Source: Caulobacteraceae bacterium
GTDB lineage: Bacteria > Pseudomonadota > Alphaproteobacteria > Caulobacterales > Caulobacteraceae
DNA: 60,910 nucleotides
Direction of reading: 5' to 3'
NCBI GenBank assembly: GCA_947475415.1
Contig: CANJLH010000020.1
Span: forward strand, 1 to 60,910
The position numbers were made by a program, and so were the translations under genes. How positions within the stretch are numbered: the stretch's first letter is position 1; each line of letters opens with the position of its first letter. A model generated the notes under the pieces. That model had not been told where the DNA came from. It saw only the letters and a list, made by a program, of their open reading frames with translations, and did not search any database. Positions 43,523 through 52,913 of the stretch are shown here, in pieces.

Positions 43523-44389
43523 TCAAGCGCCGCTGCTGGCCGAAGGGTTCGCCGCCTCCCAGCGCTCCGCGTCGTCGAACGCCCGCATGACCATCGTCGC
43601 GTAGTCGCCGTACAAGCCCCGCATGCGCGGATCGGTGACGACCAGGGGACGGTCGGCAAGCACGGCTTCCAGAGTCATTCGCGCCACCTCCCCAGCCGTG
43701 CGCTGCACGTACCGGGAGCCTGCCGGGGCGCGGAAACCGGCCGGGGGCGTAATCCCCCCCGACGTCGGTCCGCCGAAGCGATCCGGTCGGCGCCGAGGGG
43801 AATCGAGGATGTTGGTGGCGACGCCGCCGGGGCAGACGACCGTGCAGCCGACGCCGCGCTCGGCCAATTCCGGCCGTAGGTTCATCAGCATGCCGATGAC
43901 CCCTGCCTTCGCCGCGGTGTAGGGCACGTGGTACGGAACCCAGGTCGGAGCCAGTCCAGCCATGGAGGCGGTCGCGACGATGTGCCCCTCGCCGGCCGCA
44001 ATCATCGCCGGCAGCACCGCGCGGATTCCCCGCGACACGGCGAGGAAATCGACGTGGTAGATCCAATCAATGTCCGTTGCGCTCATGTCCGCCAACCGCT
44101 CGAAGGCGGTCACGCCGGCGTTCGCGCAGAACAGGCTTATGGACCCCAGCCGGTCCTCGACCTGGGCGAAGGCTGCGCCCATCTGCGCTGCGTCGCTCAC
44201 GTCGCAGGCCAGCCCTATCGCCGCACCGCCCCCGGCGCGGGCCTCTGCGGCGGCCGTCTCGGCGGCGGCGGCATCGATGTCGAGCGCACCGACCATCATG
44301 CCGGCGCCCGCAAGTTCGGCGACCAGCGCCCTGCCGATGCCGCTTCCGGCGCCTGTCACAAGCGCCGCCTTGCCCATGAGCGCTTTCAT
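43523..44389 (-). CDS. SDR-family oxidoreductase
   Basis: A 288-residue short-chain dehydrogenase: KAALVTGAGSGIGRALVAELAGAGMMVGALDID, FCANAGVTAFE, SMAGLAPTWVPYHVPYTAAKAGVIGML (YxxxK) and CTVVCPGGVATNI. The LDID after the second strand suggests NAD(H). A longer C-terminal part (RTAGEVARMTLEAVLADRPLVVTDPRMRGL) is like the SDRs of steroid clusters. The ATG overlaps the stop of the GMC gene (ATGA), so both are coupled. Confidence 0.88.
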   Translation of the reverse strand: MKALMGKAALVTGAGSGIGRALVAELAGAGMMVGALDIDAAAAETAAAEARAGGGAAIGLACDVSDAAQMGAAFAQVEDRLGSISLFCANAGVTAFERLADMSATDIDWIYHVDFLAVSRGIRAVLPAMIAAGEGHIVATASMAGLAPTWVPYHVPYTAAKAGVIGMLMNLRPELAERGVGCTVVCPGGVATNILDSPRRRPDRFGGPTSGGITPPAGFRAPAGSRYVQRTAGEVARMTLEAVLADRPLVVTDPRMRGLYGDYATMVMRAFDDAERWEAANPSASSGA

Positions 44390-45996
44390 TCCGTCATGGC
44401 CTTCCCCTGGGCGTTGCTCTGGATCAGCTCGGCGGCGCGCCAGGCCATGGCCATGGCCGGCGCGTTTGTGTTGCCCGAAACCAGGCTGGGCATCACCGAG
44501 ATGTCCGCGACCCGCAGGCCCCGCACCCCCCTCACCCGAAGCAGCGGGTCCACCACGGAGCGCGGATCGGATCCCATCCGGCAGGTTCCCACCGCGTGGA
44601 AGCCCGCGCCGCCGATTCGATGGAAGGCGTCGATGATTTCGTCGTCGGTTTGCGCCTCGGCGCTTTCGGAGCTCTCCCGAACGACAAATTCCTGCAGGGC
44701 GGGCTGACCGAACAGGCGGCGGGTGAACCGGACGATCCCGACGGAGGTCCGCCGGTCGGACTCCGCACTCAGGTAGTTGGGCTGGATTTGCAGCGGGGCG
44801 TCCGGATCGCGCCCGGTGATCCGCACCGACCCCCGGCTGTCGGGGCGCATGGCGTAACCGCCGCACAGGGCGCCGGGTTCGCGCTCCATGGCGAAACGCC
44901 CGGCGGAACGATCCAGCGACATGGGCCCCATGCCGAGCTGGGCGTCCGGGCGGTCGAGTTCCGGCCGGGTCTTGACGAAGCCGCCCACCTCGAAGGCCGC
45001 CGAGGCGAGCGCGCCGCGGCCGAACAGGAAATAGTTCAGGGCCGTGGCGTAGAGGCGCGCGCCGTTGAAGTGGTGGTTCTGGCTGCCGCGCCTGACGCGG
45101 AACTGCATCGAGAGCAGCCGGTGTTCCCGGAGATTTTCGCCGACGTCGGGGGAATCACAAACCACCTCGACGCCCAGCGACTTCAGGTGGTCGGCCGGAC
45201 CGACGCCGGAGAGCTGCAGGAGTTTCGGCGATTGCAGCGCGCCGGCGCAGAGCACGATTTCACGACCGGCGCGCACGATTTCCTCGCGCCCCTGGCGGCG
45301 GATCAGAACGCCCACGGCCTGACCGGCCTCGAAGATGACCCGCAGGGCGAGAGCCCCCGTCAGGACGGTGAAGTTGCCGCGCCCGAGGGCCGGCCGCAGG
45401 AACGCCTTCGAAGCGCTCTGCCGACGACCTTTCCAGATGTTCCGAGGCTGGTATCCGAACACCTCGCCATCGACGCTGTTCAGATCCTCGACGATCGGCA
45501 ATCCACAGGCGTGGGCGGCGGCGATCATCGCCTCGCAAATTTCCGGGCGCTCGGGATGCTGGGTGATCTTCACCGGGCCGCCGACGCCCCGCCCGCCGCC
45601 GTCGCCAAGTTGGTGATCCTCCAGCGCCTTGAAGCACCTGGAAAGCTCCGGCCATCCCCAGCCGACGCAACCCTGCCGTTCCCAGGCGTCGTAGTCGCCG
45701 GGCAGGCCGCGGACCCAGACCATGCCGTTGACGGAGCTTGAACCGCCCAGCGTCTTGCCGCGAACCCAGAACTCGGGCGCGTTGTGGCCGCCGGTCTTGT
45801 CGACCTGGTACATCCAGACGTGGTTTGGATCGGCGAGCAGGTGGCCGAATCCCCGGGGCATGTCAATCAGCGGGCTCGTATCGGGCCCGCCGGCTTCGAT
45901 CAGGAGGACGCGCTGCGTGGGATCGGCCGAGAGGCGATTGGCCAGGACACTGCCCGACGACCCGGCGCCGACGATGATGTAGTCGAACGTGCCCAT
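44386..45996 (-). CDS. GMC oxidoreductase (choline dehydrogenase-like)
   Basis: A 536-residue FAD enzyme: dinucleotide fold DYIIVGAGSSGSVLANRLS, GKTLGGSSSVNGMVWVRG (GMC signature 1), GREIVLCAGALQSPKLLQLSGVGP (signature 2), and C-terminal GFHAVGTCRMGSDP with the active-site His, then NTNAPAMAMAWRAAELI. It oxidises a primary or secondary alcohol. GAGGAGG precedes the ATG at 45996. Translationally coupled to the downstream SDR, so alcohol-to-carbonyl steps may be consecutive. Confidence 0.93.
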   Translation of the reverse strand: MGTFDYIIVGAGSSGSVLANRLSADPTQRVLLIEAGGPDTSPLIDMPRGFGHLLADPNHVWMYQVDKTGGHNAPEFWVRGKTLGGSSSVNGMVWVRGLPGDYDAWERQGCVGWGWPELSRCFKALEDHQLGDGGGRGVGGPVKITQHPERPEICEAMIAAAHACGLPIVEDLNSVDGEVFGYQPRNIWKGRRQSASKAFLRPALGRGNFTVLTGALALRVIFEAGQAVGVLIRRQGREEIVRAGREIVLCAGALQSPKLLQLSGVGPADHLKSLGVEVVCDSPDVGENLREHRLLSMQFRVRRGSQNHHFNGARLYATALNYFLFGRGALASAAFEVGGFVKTRPELDRPDAQLGMGPMSLDRSAGRFAMEREPGALCGGYAMRPDSRGSVRITGRDPDAPLQIQPNYLSAESDRRTSVGIVRFTRRLFGQPALQEFVVRESSESAEAQTDDEIIDAFHRIGGAGFHAVGTCRMGSDPRSVVDPLLRVRGVRGLRVADISVMPSLVSGNTNAPAMAMAWRAAELIQSNAQGKAMTE

Positions 45997-46018
45997 CGCC
46001 GCCCCTCCTCGCGAACTT

Positions 46019-46807
46019 TCAGTCTTCGTCCGGCGCGGTGGTTCTCAGGCCGCGCAGGTGGACGCCGCCGTCGACGAACAGCGTGTTGCCGGTGACGAAG
46101 CGGCTGTCGTCGGATGCGAGGAACAGGGCGGCGCCGCCAATGTCCTCCTCCGGGTCGCCCATGCGTCCCAGGGGCGCATTGGATCCGGCGTTCGCCGCGA
46201 CCGCCGGATCAATGGCGGCGCGACGCTGAAAGGAGGTCGTCTTGGCCACCGGGCAGATGACGTTGACGAGGATATTGTGTCGGCCCCACTCGTTGGCCGC
46301 CGTGCGGCTCAAACCCCGAATGGCTTCCTTGGCGGCGCTGTAGTCGACCATATAGCCGTCGCCCTGGACCCCGACCAGGGAGCCGAAGTTGATGATCCTG
46401 CCGCCGCCCTGGTTGCGCATGTGGGGGAATGCCGCCGTCATCGCCCACATGGTCCCGTAGACGCCGGTGTCGATGGATTTGGCCCACATCGCGTCCGTGC
46501 GCGTCTCCATGCGCCCCCACGGGGTGAAGCCCTGGGCGTTGTTGACCAGGACGTCGATCCTCCCGAACGCCTCGACGGTGCGCTGAACGGCCGCCTGGGT
46601 CTCCGCCTTGCGACCGACGTTCGCCTTGACGAACCCGGCCTCGGCTCCCCGGGCGCGGACGAGGTCGGCCGTCTCCTGGCCCGGTGCGTCGCGCAGATCG
46701 GAGACCATGACCCGCGCCCCCTCGCGAGCGAAGCGCAGGGCCACCCCGCGGCCTATGCCTGCGCCGGCGCCGGTGATTAGGACGGATTTGCCCGCAAGTC
46801 TTCCCAC
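46019..46807 (-). CDS. SDR-family oxidoreductase
   Basis: A 262-residue short-chain dehydrogenase: SVLITGAGAGIGRGVALRFAREGARVMVSDLRD, VLVNNAQGFTPWG, FGSLVGVQGDGYMVDYSAAKEAIRGL (YxxxK), ILVNVICPVAKT and FVTGNTLFVDGG. NNAQ replaces the usual NNAG. GTG 46807 is chosen, following AAAGGCGG; the open frame runs far upstream without support. It probably forms an operon with the GMC oxidoreductase, 22 bases downstream. Confidence 0.89.
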   Translation of the reverse strand: MGRLAGKSVLITGAGAGIGRGVALRFAREGARVMVSDLRDAPGQETADLVRARGAEAGFVKANVGRKAETQAAVQRTVEAFGRIDVLVNNAQGFTPWGRMETRTDAMWAKSIDTGVYGTMWAMTAAFPHMRNQGGGRIINFGSLVGVQGDGYMVDYSAAKEAIRGLSRTAANEWGRHNILVNVICPVAKTTSFQRRAAIDPAVAANAGSNAPLGRMGDPEEDIGGAALFLASDDSRFVTGNTLFVDGGVHLRGLRTTAPDED

Positions 46808-46868
46808 GATCCCGCCTTTCGCAATGCCGGCCCCCTCGGCAGGGAGGAAAAACGCCCTCCCCTGGGGC

Positions 46869-46882
46869 CGAATGGGACACTT
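46869..46882. promoter_or_regulatory. Operator candidate, site D (CGAATGGGACACTT)
   Basis: Located between two divergent SDR genes. It matches TTAATGGGATACTC at 10 of 14 positions and is the weakest of the four sites. A GGGAGG...CCTCCC inverted repeat lies just before it (46839-46858). Confidence 0.4.
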
Positions 46883-46987
46883 TATGCCGTGAAGGGTAGC
46901 CTGACGCCAGACTCCGCCGCTAGTCTCCATCTGACCGCGCTGATCGTGTGAGCAGGCTCGGTAGCGCGACGATGCGGAGGCGAGGCC

Positions 46988-47746
46988 ATGAGCCCAGCAC
47001 GGGTGGCGATCATCACGGGGGGTGGCACGGGCCTGGGGGCCGTGACGGCCCAAACGCTCGCGCGGCAGGGGATCAAGGTGGTCGTGACCGGCCGACGACG
47101 GGACAAGCTGGATGCAGTCTGCGAGCAAATCCGGGCGGCTGGGGGCGAGGCGCTGACCAGCGCTGGCGACGTCTCCCGCGTCGACGACGTCCGGCGATCC
47201 GTCGATGAAACGCTGCAGGCGTTTGGCCGCATCGACATCCTGGTCAACAACGCCGGTCAGCATGCACGCTTCCGGCGCACCCACGAGTTCAGCATCGAGG
47301 AGATCGACGAGTGCCTGGCGGTCAATTTGCGCGGACCGTTCCTGACCACGCACGCGGTCGTACCCCACATGCTGCGGAACGGCGGCGGCGCGATCGTCAA
47401 TGTGGCCTCGATGGCGGGCTCGGTGGGCCTTCGCTATGCGGCGCCCTACAGCGCGGCCAAAGGCGGCCTGATCCAGCTCACCCGCGCGACGGCGGTGGAA
47501 TACGCGCAACAGGGCATTATCGTCACCTGCATCACGCCCGGAGGCATGCAGCCAGCTGAGAGCCAGGACCACCTGGACGAGGCGCAATGGGCTCTTGTGC
47601 GCGAGTCCATCAAGCAGGGCACGCCGCTGGGCCGGCCGGCGAACACCCAGGAGGTCGCCGATTTGATCGCCTTCCTCACCGGGCCCTCGGCCGCCCCCAT
47701 GGCCGGCGCGATCGTGCCGGTCGACGGCGGTTATACGGCCCAGTAG
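46988..47746 (+). CDS. SDR-family oxidoreductase
   Basis: A 252-residue classical short-chain dehydrogenase: VAIITGGGTGLGAVTAQTLARQGIKVVVTGRRRDKL (GRR suggests NADP(H)), ILVNNAGQHARF, ASMAGSVGLRYAAPYSAAKGGLIQL (YxxxK) and VTCITPGGMQPAE. GCGGAGGCGAGGCC precedes the ATG. A single-gene unit on the plus strand, converging with the acyl-CoA synthetase gene. Confidence 0.9.
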   Translation: MSPARVAIITGGGTGLGAVTAQTLARQGIKVVVTGRRRDKLDAVCEQIRAAGGEALTSAGDVSRVDDVRRSVDETLQAFGRIDILVNNAGQHARFRRTHEFSIEEIDECLAVNLRGPFLTTHAVVPHMLRNGGGAIVNVASMAGSVGLRYAAPYSAAKGGLIQLTRATAVEYAQQGIIVTCITPGGMQPAESQDHLDEAQWALVRESIKQGTPLGRPANTQEVADLIAFLTGPSAAPMAGAIVPVDGGYTAQ

Positions 47747-47755
47747 CCGCCGGAG

Positions 47756-49270
47756 TCAGGCGGGCGTCGACTCGAACAGGGCCGCGAGGTCCGGCTGACT
47801 CACTTTCAGGGATGGCGTGCGCGGCATTTCCTCGACCCGCAGCAGGCGCGTCGGCATCTGGTAGGGCAGCAGCTTGGCGCGCAAGAACTCCATCAACTCC
47901 GCCTCGGACGAGGGGGCCGCGCCGGAGCGCAGGATATAGGCCGCGGCCGGCGTCTGGCCCAGCCGCGCGTCACGCAGGCCGACGACCGCGGCCTCGCGAA
48001 CCGCCGGATGCTGTTCGAGGGCGCGGACGATGTCGTCGGGCAGGATCTTGAAGCCGCCGCGGATAATCGCGTTGTCGTAGCGCCCCCTAATCCACAAGAA
48101 CCGCTCGGGGTCGAGGACGGCAAGGTCGGTGGTTCGCATCCACGTCTTTCCGTCCCCGAGCTGCGCCGCTCTGAGCTCCAGCAGACCCTCCTCGCCGGAC
48201 GCCAAGATTTCGCCGGTGTCGCGATCGACTACGCGTCCGTCCACACCCGGGTTTAGTCGGCCCACCGAGCCCCGTTTTGCCTGGTGATGGCGCCTGAAGT
48301 CCCCCAGCGTCCAGCCGGCCACCCCGCCGGCGAATTCCGTGGCGCCGTAGTTCTGCAGCACCGGAACGCCGTACCGCTCGAAGAACTCGTCGGCCAGCTC
48401 CGGCTCGAGAGGCGCCGTAGAGGTTCGGAACGCCGACAGGCTCGCGAGATCTTCGCGCGGCACATTGGCGTCCAGGATCATGCGCAGCGCCGACGGCGGG
48501 GCGCTGGCGACCTTCGGGCGGTGACGACGGATCGCATCCGCCCAGATCGGAACGGCGAATTTTTCCAGCAGGCACGACTTGCGCCCCGCCGAGACACTGA
48601 CGAACAGGCCGAACACGCCGCCGATATGGGCGAAGGGCGAATTCAGAATCTGCACCCCGCCACGAAGCTCGGGCGGGGCGTCCGGGGCGCGGCCCTCGAA
48701 GACTCCCGCCTCCAGGATGCCGCGGTCGAACGAGGTCGCTTTCAGGGGAATGCGTTTTGGGGTCCCGGTGGTGCCGCTCGTGAGCATCTCGATGACGATC
48801 CCGGGGGCGTCACGATTGAGATCCTTCCCCGTGACCGTTTCAAGCCCGGTGACGCGCTGCACCGGCGGATCAGCCTCCTCGTCGAGGAGAAGTCCCATGC
48901 AGCCGATTTCCCTGGCGGCCGTCAGGACCGGCGCCCGCGCCCAGTCGCGGGCCAGGCCCACCAGGACCGGCGGTTTGAGCAACAGGATATCGTTGGCGAG
49001 CCGCTCGTCGGGCAGGCTTGGGTTGAGCGTCACCACGCAGCGATCCGACACCGCGACCTCCAACAAGGTCGCCGCGGTCAGCGGATGGTTGCGCAGCATC
49101 ACGCCGATGCGGGTCCCCGGCCCCACGCCGGCCTGATCAAGGGCCTCGTCCAGCCCCTCCACCACCCGCCCCAAATCCCCCCAGGTGCGCCAACGCCCCT
49201 CGAACTCGATGGCCGAGGCGGCCGGATCGAGCGAAAGCACCCCGCGAACGAGCTTTGCGAGCGGTGTCAT
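47756..49270 (-). CDS. AMP-binding acyl-CoA synthetase
   Basis: A 504-residue adenylate-forming enzyme: A3 motif MLTSGTTGTPKRIPLK, A5 LQNYGATEFAGG, A7-A8 region WMRTTDLAVLD ... IRGRYDNAIIRGGFKILPDDIVRALEQHPAVREAAVVGL, and a C-terminal Lys in RTPSLKVSQ. It would activate a carboxylic acid to its CoA thioester. GGAGA precedes ATG 49270. It is followed upstream by the P450 gene on the same strand (30 bases), so oxidation and activation are co-expressed. Confidence 0.9.
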   Translation of the reverse strand: MTPLAKLVRGVLSLDPAASAIEFEGRWRTWGDLGRVVEGLDEALDQAGVGPGTRIGVMLRNHPLTAATLLEVAVSDRCVVTLNPSLPDERLANDILLLKPPVLVGLARDWARAPVLTAAREIGCMGLLLDEEADPPVQRVTGLETVTGKDLNRDAPGIVIEMLTSGTTGTPKRIPLKATSFDRGILEAGVFEGRAPDAPPELRGGVQILNSPFAHIGGVFGLFVSVSAGRKSCLLEKFAVPIWADAIRRHRPKVASAPPSALRMILDANVPREDLASLSAFRTSTAPLEPELADEFFERYGVPVLQNYGATEFAGGVAGWTLGDFRRHHQAKRGSVGRLNPGVDGRVVDRDTGEILASGEEGLLELRAAQLGDGKTWMRTTDLAVLDPERFLWIRGRYDNAIIRGGFKILPDDIVRALEQHPAVREAAVVGLRDARLGQTPAAAYILRSGAAPSSEAELMEFLRAKLLPYQMPTRLLRVEEMPRTPSLKVSQPDLAALFESTPA

Positions 49271-49299
49271 GGTTGGATCTCCGGACCTAGCGTCAGACT

Positions 49300-50631
49300 T
49301 CAGACGGCGATTTTCGGTCCGCCGACCTTTTTGCCCGGCGTAAACGAGAACGGCACGTGCTCATACCCGAACACGACGCCCGAGACCGGCGACGGCTTCA
49401 GGCCATCCTCATGGATCTTGTAGTCCGGCATGCGCTGCAGGATGTGCTGGAAGAGCACCCTGAACTCCAGGCGGGCGACGTTCGAGCCCATGCATCGATG
49501 GACCCCGAGGCCAAAGGCCATGTGCCGCTTGTTGGCGCGCTCAAAATCGACCTCATCGGCGCGATCGAATTCGGCCTCGTCCATGTTGCCGGACGCCCAG
49601 CACATCAGCACCCGATCGCCCCGTTTAAGCGTCTGGCCGCCAAGTTCGGTATCGGCCATCACCGTCCTTGACAGGGCCTGCTGGGGAGCGAAGACGCGTA
49701 GGAACTCCTCGATCGCGTGCGGCATCAAGCCGGGGGTTTCGGCCAACTGCTTGCGGCGCTCCGTATTGCGGGCCAGCCACACGAAACTTGACCCCATACA
49801 GGCCTGGGTGGTGTCGACGCCGCCGGCGATCAGCAGCCAGACGTAGGCCTCGATTTCCCAGTCATCTAGCCGGCGGCCCTCGACATCAGCCTTGATCAGG
49901 TGGGCGATGACGCCGCCCTCCACCGGATCGGTCCTTTGACGCACGACCTCGGCCGCCACGCGCTCGCGCAGTTCCGTGGGCGTCAGGTTCCTGGTTCTAG
50001 GCAGGACGCTGCTCGACCCGGCGATCTGCGACTGCATCCAGTAGGCGTAGTCGGACCAGTCTTCCAGCGGCAGTCCGGCCGCCTTCATGGTGTAGATGCT
50101 GGTCAGCGGCGTGCCAAGATCGCGGGAGAAGTCGCCTTCCCCGGTCTCAATGAATTCGTCGATCAACTGATCCGTCAGGGCGACCACCCAGGGCTCCAGG
50201 TCGATCACCGCCTGCGGCGCGAACAGCTCGTCGATCGCCCTCCGATATGGACGGTGGTGGGGCGGATCGAGATCGATGGGCAGCGTCGTAAGACGCGGTT
50301 CCTCTCCGTTCGGGCCGGGACCAAGCTTCGCCAGCGGGCCGGTCGACTTGTCCCCCAGGGGGCCAAGCGTATCGACCCTGCCGGGGGTGACGGAGGGGGT
50401 GATCGTAATCCCATATCGGGAAGCAAACGTCTCGTCGTCGCGGGCCACGCGCATGATGTCAGCGTAGCGCGTGGCGACCCAGAACCCGCCGAGCTCCTCG
50501 GTGCGCGCCACCGGGCACTGGGCACGCATGTGTTTGTATATGTCCTTGAAGTGCTGTCCGTATTCCGGCGAGAGGTGGTTGAACCTCTTCGCGAACGCCG
50601 CGACGTCGAACGGCTTGCTGTCATCGGCCAT
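49300..50631 (-). CDS. Cytochrome P450
   Basis: A 443-residue soluble P450 with the I-helix AGGVDTTQA, ExxR as EEFLR, and the heme ligand loop FGLGVHRCMGSNVARLE. The N-terminal segment YGQHFKDIYKHMRAQCPVARTEELGGFWVATRYADIMRV is normal. It resembles alphaproteobacterial P450s that hydroxylate terpenoids or steroids. ATG 50631 is supported by GGGAGG. No ferredoxin or reductase gene is nearby, so redox partners are elsewhere. Shares its upstream region with a divergent amidohydrolase. Confidence 0.94.
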   Translation of the reverse strand: MADDSKPFDVAAFAKRFNHLSPEYGQHFKDIYKHMRAQCPVARTEELGGFWVATRYADIMRVARDDETFASRYGITITPSVTPGRVDTLGPLGDKSTGPLAKLGPGPNGEEPRLTTLPIDLDPPHHRPYRRAIDELFAPQAVIDLEPWVVALTDQLIDEFIETGEGDFSRDLGTPLTSIYTMKAAGLPLEDWSDYAYWMQSQIAGSSSVLPRTRNLTPTELRERVAAEVVRQRTDPVEGGVIAHLIKADVEGRRLDDWEIEAYVWLLIAGGVDTTQACMGSSFVWLARNTERRKQLAETPGLMPHAIEEFLRVFAPQQALSRTVMADTELGGQTLKRGDRVLMCWASGNMDEAEFDRADEVDFERANKRHMAFGLGVHRCMGSNVARLEFRVLFQHILQRMPDYKIHEDGLKPSPVSGVVFGYEHVPFSFTPGKKVGGPKIAV

Positions 50632-50795
50632 CTGGACCTCCCTTGGGTCAATCGGCGCCCGGTTGCGGTCCCGCCGTATGCAGCGCGTGACGCTAACCCA
50701 GCAATAGTACCCTGTACAGGCGGGGGCGTGGGGCGGACCCCGCATTCCCGATCCCACGCCGATGGGCAAAACAAGCTTGCCCGGGAGCGGAAATA

Positions 50796-50809
50796 GAGTA
50801 TCCCATTAA
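50796..50809. promoter_or_regulatory. Operator candidate, site B (minus strand TTAATGGGATACTC)
   Basis: Plus-strand GAGTATCCCATTAA, 20 bases before the amidohydrolase ATG. Its complement is identical over 14 bases to site A before the TonB receptor. The same 198-base region has a CCTGTACAGG palindrome (50711-50720) and GGGCAA...TTGCCC arms (50764-50782), seen nowhere else here. Confidence 0.65.
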
Positions 50810-50829
50810 ATGAGACAAGGAGCCCGTGC

Positions 50830-51993
50830 ATGTACAAGCTGTTCAGCGTCGACGATCACATCATGGAACCCCCGAAGGTGTGGGACGACCGCGTGGCGCG
50901 GAAGTACCTGGGGCGCGCGCCGCACGTGGTCGCCGACCCGAAGACAGGCGCCACGGACTGGGTCTGGGAAGGGGGCAACCGCGTGTCGGCGGGGATGTTC
51001 GCCGTGGCCGGCAAAAAGCCCGAGGACTGGAATTTCAATCCGATCGGCTACGACGACATGATCCCCGGATGTTACGATTCCAAGCAACGCGCGAAAGACT
51101 TCCTGTCCAACGGTATCTGTGCGAGCGCGGCTTTCCCGACCCTGCCCGGCTTCGGCGGCCAGGCCTTCGCCAGCTTCGAGGACAAGGAACTCGCCGGCGT
51201 CTGCGTCGAGGCATACAACGACTTCATCATCGACGAGTGGTGCAAGGGCGGCCCGGAGGGCCTTTTCGTCCCCATGGTGATCGGCAAGGTCTGGGACCCC
51301 GTCGCCACCGCCAAGGAGATCGAGCGCTGCGTCAAGAAGGGCGCCCACGCGCTCTGCTGGGTCGAAAACCCGGTCAGCATGGGCCTGCCCAGCTATTGGA
51401 CCAACCATTGGGATCCGGTCTGGGCCGCCGTCCAGGACGCCGACATCCCGGTCTGCATGCACATCGGCACCGGCAGCGTCGGCGCGGGCAATCCTTCGCC
51501 CGAGGCGCCGGACACGCTCTACATCGCGCTCAGCTACATCAACGCCATGTCGGCCTCGATGAATCTGGCCATGAGCCCGGTCTGCCGCAAATTCGAGAAG
51601 TTGAAGCTCGTGTTCGCCGAGGGGGGCCTGGGCTGGGTTCCCGCGGCCCTGGAGCGCGCCGATTTCCAATGGGTGAAGCACGGCGCCTGGACGAAGCTCA
51701 CCGGAACCTTGCCCTCCGAAATCGTGCGACGGAACATGTACTTCTGCATGATTCAGGAACCGTGGGCCTTCCACACCAAGGAAGTCCGCGACGCCATCGG
51801 CGAGGACCACATCTTCTGGGAAAGCGACTATCCCCACGCCGACACGCCCTGGCCCCACACTCAGGCCGCTGCGAAGGTGATGTTCGACGGGGTTCCGACC
51901 GAGGTGGTGGAAAAGGCGGCCTACAAAAACGCCGAGCGGGTGTTCAACTGGAAGGTCGCCGATCCCAACGCTCTGGGCAAGCAGGCGGCCTAG
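50830..51993 (+). CDS. Amidohydrolase family 2 protein, third paralogue
   Basis: A 387-residue Amidohydro_2 protein: MYKLFSVDDHIMEPPKVWDD, DIPVCMHIGTGSVGAGN, LKLVFAEGGLGWVPAALERADF and IFWESDYPHADTPWPHTQ. It lacks the C-terminal tail of the paralogues at 28224-30994. AAGGAG precedes the ATG. It is divergent from the P450 gene and next to an SDR, 39 bases downstream, with which it probably forms an operon. Confidence 0.89.
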   Translation: MYKLFSVDDHIMEPPKVWDDRVARKYLGRAPHVVADPKTGATDWVWEGGNRVSAGMFAVAGKKPEDWNFNPIGYDDMIPGCYDSKQRAKDFLSNGICASAAFPTLPGFGGQAFASFEDKELAGVCVEAYNDFIIDEWCKGGPEGLFVPMVIGKVWDPVATAKEIERCVKKGAHALCWVENPVSMGLPSYWTNHWDPVWAAVQDADIPVCMHIGTGSVGAGNPSPEAPDTLYIALSYINAMSASMNLAMSPVCRKFEKLKLVFAEGGLGWVPAALERADFQWVKHGAWTKLTGTLPSEIVRRNMYFCMIQEPWAFHTKEVRDAIGEDHIFWESDYPHADTPWPHTQAAAKVMFDGVPTEVVEKAAYKNAERVFNWKVADPNALGKQAA

Positions 51994-52032
51994 CCGCGGC
52001 CCCGGAGCTGAAGGGGCATATCGGAGGGGCGC

Positions 52033-52881
52033 ATGAATCTTGAGCCCGGAATGTGCGCCCTAATCACGGGCGGGGCGAACGGAATCGGCCTGGGCATGGC
52101 TCGGGCGTTTCAGGCGGCGGGTCTGAAAGTCGCCGTCGCCGACCTGGACGAGGCCGCCCTGGCGGCTAGCGCGGAGGTGCTAAACGACGAGGTCCTGAGG
52201 ATCCGGCTCGACGTGAGTTCGGGCGGGGGATGGCCAGCCGCCATCGGCGATGTGGAGGCCGAGCTCGGGCCGATCCGCCTGCTTTGCCTCAACGCCGGAA
52301 TCGGCGGGCCCGGCAAGCTGATCGAGGACATCCCGGTCGAGGCATTCGGGCGGGTGTTGGGCGTGAACCTGTTCGGTCTGATCAACGGACTTCAAGCTTG
52401 GCTGCCGAGCGCCAAGGCGCGCGGCGTGCAGAACCATGTTGTGTTGACCGCTTCGATGTCGGCATTGCGCCCGAGGCCGGGCGCGGGCGCCTACAATGTC
52501 TCCAAATACGCCGCGCTGGGCCTGGCTGAGACCCTGAGAGGCGAACTCGCCGGCGGACCAATCGGGATTTCCATACTCTGCCCCGGCATGACCGACACGG
52601 CGTTCATACGCAACGCGGTGCGTCGCGGGGACGCGCAACTCGGTTCAGCTGTCGAAACGGCGCTCGCTGGGGGGATGTCGCCCTTGGCGGTAGGCCGACG
52701 AGTCCTCGCAGCCGTCGAGGCTTCGGACTTCTATATTTTCACCCATGGGGATTGGCGCGAAGACGTCGCGCGCCGGCAGGCGGACTTGCTCTCGGCCTTC
52801 GGCGGCAATGCGGATCCGAACTATCGCGAAGACGTCGCGGGCCTGCTGGCCGCCGCCGTCGCCAAACTGCGGCAGAGTTGA
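52033..52881 (+). CDS. SDR-family oxidoreductase
   Basis: A 282-residue short-chain dehydrogenase: CALITGGANGIGLGMARAFQAAGLKVAVADLDE, LLCLNAGIGGPG, ASMSALRPRPGAGAYNVSKYAALGL (YxxxK) and ISILCPGMTDTAFI. The C-terminal part (VGRRVLAAVEASDFYIFTHGDWREDVARRQADLLSAF) is of the steroid-cluster type. GGAGGGG precedes the ATG. It follows the amidohydrolase. Confidence 0.88.
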   Translation: MNLEPGMCALITGGANGIGLGMARAFQAAGLKVAVADLDEAALAASAEVLNDEVLRIRLDVSSGGGWPAAIGDVEAELGPIRLLCLNAGIGGPGKLIEDIPVEAFGRVLGVNLFGLINGLQAWLPSAKARGVQNHVVLTASMSALRPRPGAGAYNVSKYAALGLAETLRGELAGGPIGISILCPGMTDTAFIRNAVRRGDAQLGSAVETALAGGMSPLAVGRRVLAAVEASDFYIFTHGDWREDVARRQADLLSAFGGNADPNYREDVAGLLAAAVAKLRQS

Positions 52882-52913
52882 ACCCCCGCGCCACAACGGT
52901 GTGTCGCGCGCAA